NCBI RefSeq assembly: GCF_051851555.1
Contig: NZ_JBPDVH010000006.1
Location: 1 to 64,000 of the forward strand
DNA length: 64,000 nt
Direction: 5' to 3'
Origin: Lonepinella sp051851555
Lineage (GTDB): Bacteria > Pseudomonadota > Gammaproteobacteria > Enterobacterales > Pasteurellaceae
The position numbers and the translations under genes are program-made. The notes beneath the pieces were generated by a model, which made no database searches, was not told the DNA's origin, and saw only the letters and a list, made by a program, of their open reading frames with translations. Below, one piece after another: positions 61,202-64,000 of the stretch; the stretch's first letter is position 1, and each line of letters begins with the position of its first letter.

Positions 61202-61741
61202 ATGGCGAAACTGCATGATTATTACAGAGATCAAGTAGTGAATGAATTGAAAAATAAATTCAACTACGCATCTGTCATGCAAGTCCCACGAATCGAAAAG
61301 ATTACCCTGAATATGGGTGTGGGTGAAGCATTGACCGATAAAAAATTGCTAGATAACGCAGTAGCGGATTTAGCAGCGATTAGCGGTCAGAAACCTTTAG
61401 TAACAAAAGCACGCAAATCTGTTGCTGGCTTTAAAATCCGTCAGGGATATCCAATCGGTTGTAAAGTAACACTACGTGGTGAACGTATGTGGGAGTTCTT
61501 TGAACGTTTAATTACAATTGCTGTTCCACGTATTCGTGACTTCCGCGGTTTAAGTGCGAAATCATTTGATGGTCGTGGTAATTACAGTATGGGTGTGCGT
61601 GAGCAAATCATCTTCCCTGAAATCGACTATGATAAAGTTGATCGTGTTCGTGGTTTAGATATTACTATTACCACAACAGCGAAGAATGATGAAGAAGGCC
61701 AAGCACTACTTGCTGCCTTTAATTTCCCATTCCGTAAATAA
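61202..61741 (+). CDS. rplE: Ribosomal protein L5
   Basis: The 179-residue protein (ASVMQVPRIEKITLNMGVGE, YSMGVREQIIFPEIDYDKVD) is L5, which binds 5S rRNA with L18 in the central protuberance. Seventeen bases separate it from rplX. Confidence 0.98.
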   Translation: MAKLHDYYRDQVVNELKNKFNYASVMQVPRIEKITLNMGVGEALTDKKLLDNAVADLAAISGQKPLVTKARKSVAGFKIRQGYPIGCKVTLRGERMWEFFERLITIAVPRIRDFRGLSAKSFDGRGNYSMGVREQIIFPEIDYDKVDRVRGLDITITTTAKNDEEGQALLAAFNFPFRK

Positions 61742-61753
61742 GGCAGGTTATCA

Positions 61754-62059
61754 ATGGCTAAACAATCAATGAAAGCACGCGATGTAAAACGCGTTAAATT
61801 GGCTGAGAAGTTCTACGCTCAACGTGTAGAGTTGAAAAAAATCATTTCTGACGTAAATTCTTCTGATGAAGATCGTTGGAGTGCGGTGTTAAAGTTACAA
61901 ACTTTACCGCGTGATTCAAGCCCAAGTCGCCAACGTAACCGTTGTCGCCAAACTGGTCGTCCTCACGGCGTATTAAGTAAGTTTGGTTTGAGCCGTATTA
62001 AGGTCCGTGAAGCAGCCATGCGTGGTGAGATCCCAGGTCTTAAGAAAGCAAGTTGGTAA
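61754..62059 (+). CDS. rpsN: Ribosomal protein S14 (zinc-independent form)
   Basis: The 101-residue protein is the long form without the CxxC zinc knuckle; the region reads RDSSPSRQRNRCRQTGRPHG with one Cys only. It follows rplE by 12 bases. Confidence 0.97.
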   Translation: MAKQSMKARDVKRVKLAEKFYAQRVELKKIISDVNSSDEDRWSAVLKLQTLPRDSSPSRQRNRCRQTGRPHGVLSKFGLSRIKVREAAMRGEIPGLKKASW

Positions 62060-62093
62060 TATCCACTTTATTTTGGAATCGGAGTAAAAGCAA

Positions 62094-62486
62094 ATGAGTA
62101 TGCAAGATCCAATCGCAGATATGTTGACCCGCATTCGTAACGGTCAAGCTGCGAACAAAGTTGCGATCAGTATGCCTTCATCCAAGCTAAAAGTGGCAAT
62201 TGCCAATGTATTAGCGGAAGAAGGTTACATTGAAAGCGTAAACGTTTTAGAAGGTGTAAAACCTGAATTGGAAATTACGTTAAAATATTTCCAAGGTAAA
62301 CCAGTTGTAGAAAGTATTCAACGTGTAAGCCGTCCTGGTCTTCGTATTTACAAACGTAAAGACGAGTTACCAAAAGTAATGGGTGGTTTAGGTGTTGCTG
62401 TGGTTTCTACATCTAAAGGTGTGATGACTGATCGTGCGGCTCGTCAAGCGGGCTTAGGCGGCGAAATCATCTGTTATGTAGCTTAA
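62094..62486 (+). CDS. rpsH: Ribosomal protein S8
   Basis: The 130-residue protein starts MSMQDPIADMLTRIRNGQAA and ends AARQAGLGGEIICYVA. In E. coli S8 represses the spc operon by binding at rplE mRNA; that site is not analysed here. Confidence 0.98.
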   Translation: MSMQDPIADMLTRIRNGQAANKVAISMPSSKLKVAIANVLAEEGYIESVNVLEGVKPELEITLKYFQGKPVVESIQRVSRPGLRIYKRKDELPKVMGGLGVAVVSTSKGVMTDRAARQAGLGGEIICYVA

Positions 62487-62502
62487 TGGAGAGGTAGGAA
62501 AA

Positions 62503-63036
62503 ATGTCTCGTGTTGCAAAAGCACCTGTAACTGTTCCTGCCGGTGTTGAGGTAAAACTTAACGGCCAGCTATTAACAGTGAAAGGTAAGAATGGCGAGTT
62601 AACTCGTACCATTCATAACTCAGTTGAAGTTAAACAAGATAATGGTGCATTAACTTTCGCACCACGTGATGGTAGTGTGGGTGCGAATGCACAAGCAGGT
62701 ACTGCACGTGCGTTAGTCAATGCAATGGTTATTGGTGTTACCGAAGGTTTCACAAGAAAATTACAACTCGTCGGTGTGGGTTATAGAGCACAAGTAAAAG
62801 GCAACGTTGTTGGCTTGAGCTTAGGTTTTTCACATCCTGTCGAGCACACTTTACCAGCAGGTATTACTGCAGAATGTCCATCTCAAACCGAAATCGTGTT
62901 GAAAGGTGCTGACAAACAATTAATCGGTCAAGTGGCAGCAGATATTCGTGCATACCGTAAACCTGAACCTTATAAAGGTAAAGGGGTTCGTTATTCAGAC
63001 GAAGTTGTACGTACTAAAGAAGCTAAGAAAAAATAA
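62503..63036 (+). CDS. rplF: Ribosomal protein L6
   Basis: The 177-residue protein has the two L6 repeats and the signature RKPEPYKGKGVRYSDE near the C-terminus. It binds near the GTPase centre and follows rpsH by 16 bases. Confidence 0.98.
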   Translation: MSRVAKAPVTVPAGVEVKLNGQLLTVKGKNGELTRTIHNSVEVKQDNGALTFAPRDGSVGANAQAGTARALVNAMVIGVTEGFTRKLQLVGVGYRAQVKGNVVGLSLGFSHPVEHTLPAGITAECPSQTEIVLKGADKQLIGQVAADIRAYRKPEPYKGKGVRYSDEVVRTKEAKKK

Positions 63037-63049
63037 TTAAGGTAACACT

Positions 63050-63403
63050 ATGGATAAGAAATCAGCTCGTGTCCGTCGTGCAGCTCGTGCTCGTTATATG
63101 ATGAAAGAGCAAGGTGTCACTCGTTTAGTGGTTCACCGTACTCCACGTCATATCTATGCACAAGTAATTGCACCGAATGGTTCAGAAGTGCTTGCCGCTG
63201 CTTCAACAGTAGAAAAAGCAATTAGTGAGCAAGTAAAATATACCGGTAACAAAGATGCCGCTGCAGTAGTGGGTAAAGCTGTTGCTGAACGTGCATTAGC
63301 GAAAGGCGTGAAAGAAGTGGCTTTCGACCGTTCCGGTTTTAAGTATCATGGTCGTGTCCAATCTTTAGCGGACGCTGCTCGTGAAGCTGGTCTACAGTTC
63401 TAA
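63050..63403 (+). CDS. rplR: Ribosomal protein L18
   Basis: The 117-residue protein (MDKKSARVRRAARARYMMKE; FDRSGFKYHGRVQSLADAAR) is L18, a 5S rRNA binder with a basic N-terminus. It follows rplF by 13 bases. Confidence 0.98.
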   Translation: MDKKSARVRRAARARYMMKEQGVTRLVVHRTPRHIYAQVIAPNGSEVLAAASTVEKAISEQVKYTGNKDAAAVVGKAVAERALAKGVKEVAFDRSGFKYHGRVQSLADAAREAGLQF

Positions 63404-63417
63404 TAGAGGAAATTGAG

Positions 63418-63918
63418 ATGTCAAACATCGAAAAACAAGCTGGTGAACTGCAAGAGAAGCTAATCGCGGTAAACCGTGTATCAAAAACCGTAAAAGGTGG
63501 TCGTATTATGAGCTTTACTGCGTTAACCGTAGTAGGTGATGGTAACGGTCGTATCGGTTTTGGTTATGGTAAAGCACGCGAAGTTCCAGCAGCGATCCAA
63601 AAAGCAATGGAAAAAGCACGTCGTAACATGATCAACGTCGCTTTAAATGAAGGTACATTACAACATCCTGTTAAAGGTGTTCATACGGGTTCTCGTGTAT
63701 TTATGCAACCAGCTAGCGAAGGTACAGGTATCATCGCGGGCGGTGCAATGCGTGCCGTATTAGAAGTGGCAGGTGTACGTAACGTTTTATCTAAAGCATA
63801 CGGTTCAACTAACCCAATTAACGTTGTTCGAGCAACAATTGATGCTCTTGCAAATATGAAATCACCAGAAATGGTTGCCGCTAAACGTGGTAAAACCGTT
63901 GATGAAATCTTGGGGTAA
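63418..63918 (+). CDS. rpsE: Ribosomal protein S5
   Basis: The 166-residue protein has the double-stranded RNA-binding-like domain (NRVSKTVKGGRIMSFTALTV, GYGKAREVPAAIQKAMEKAR) and lies at the mRNA entry. The region where spectinomycin-resistance changes occur (VSKTVKGGR) is unaltered. Confidence 0.98.
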   Translation: MSNIEKQAGELQEKLIAVNRVSKTVKGGRIMSFTALTVVGDGNGRIGFGYGKAREVPAAIQKAMEKARRNMINVALNEGTLQHPVKGVHTGSRVFMQPASEGTGIIAGGAMRAVLEVAGVRNVLSKAYGSTNPINVVRATIDALANMKSPEMVAAKRGKTVDEILG

Positions 63919-63924
63919 TGAATT

Positions 63925-64000
63925 ATGGCTAAAACTATTAAAGTAACTCAAACTCGTAGCTCAATTGCTCGTTTACCGAAGCATAAAGCCACATTGAAAG
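63925..64000 (+). CDS. rpmD: Ribosomal protein L30 (partial, cut by the window end)
   Basis: ATG 63925 opens MAKTIKVTQTRSSIARLPKH, the start of bacterial L30, six bases after rpsE. Only the first 25 codons are present. Confidence 0.93.
   Translation, partial: MAKTIKVTQTRSSIARLPKHKATLK

Noticed and set aside
1..64000. CRISPR array or prophage
   Set aside because: No regularly spaced direct repeats, cas genes, integrase or phage structural genes were seen.
1..64000. Insertion sequences or transposase genes
   Set aside because: No transposase-like protein was found; the repeats at 21208-21790 carry no coding region.

Overview
The window is about 64 kb of chromosome from a member of the Pasteurellaceae. 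The clearest marker is the DNA uptake signal sequence AAGTGCGGT (Haemophilus dialect), seen about 36 times by eye, often as inverted pairs that double as terminators. Gene content (HMW1C-type N-glycosyltransferase beside rimO, an lsr AI-2 locus, oadGAB, an H. influenzae-like cysQ-zwf-pgl-gnd order) fits Aggregatibacter or a close relative; this genus call is an inference.

Layout. 1-475: the end of an rRNA operon (23S 3' end, 5S, terminator). 658-2393: three small exported proteins, one a zinc M15 peptidase. 2576-9954: cysQ, the oxidative pentose phosphate genes zwf, pgl and gnd, then engB and a comM broken by an amber codon. 10052-16931: yfbU, mlaA, and carA and carB separated by a membrane-protein gene, with two ARG boxes ahead of carA. 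17000-26037: a sequon-loaded autotransporter, ilvC/ilvY with a 736-bp intergenic region full of structured repeats, then an ngt-rimO pair. 26202-31195: slyD, rraB, yheS, a MarC protein, a DUF5718-like protein, oadG. 31211-38707: oadA, oadB, a TAXI-TRAP transporter and a UspA protein. 38903-40559: rpoH and a Phd/VapC toxin-antitoxin pair. 40650-45019: a GntR regulator, two Gfo/Idh/MocA proteins and a sugar-acid MFS transporter that look like a dehydrated sialic acid module. 45327-50283: the S10 ribosomal operon. 50362-60272: a hypothetical gene and the complete lsr quorum-sensing locus. 60487-64000: the spc ribosomal operon, running off the window.

How the genes work together. zwf, pgl and gnd form the oxidative pentose phosphate branch. 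oadGAB is a sodium-pumping oxaloacetate decarboxylase. The NGT is a cytoplasmic enzyme that puts hexose on Asn-X-Ser/Thr; the autotransporter 3.3 kb away from it carries about 28 such sites outside its barrel and is the obvious local candidate substrate. The lsr genes import, phosphorylate and process AI-2; they lie exactly between the S10 and spc operons and carry two near-consensus CRP sites in the lsrR-lsrA gap. lsrG has a one-base frameshift.

Most unusual points: the facing pair of about 200-bp structured repeats between ilvC and ilvY, with helices that differ in sequence but are kept as helices; the NGT/autotransporter neighbourhood without a second glucosyltransferase; the Gfo/Idh paralogue that has lost the EKP lysine; the lsr locus splitting the ribosomal gene cluster; and single-base lesions in comM and lsrG.
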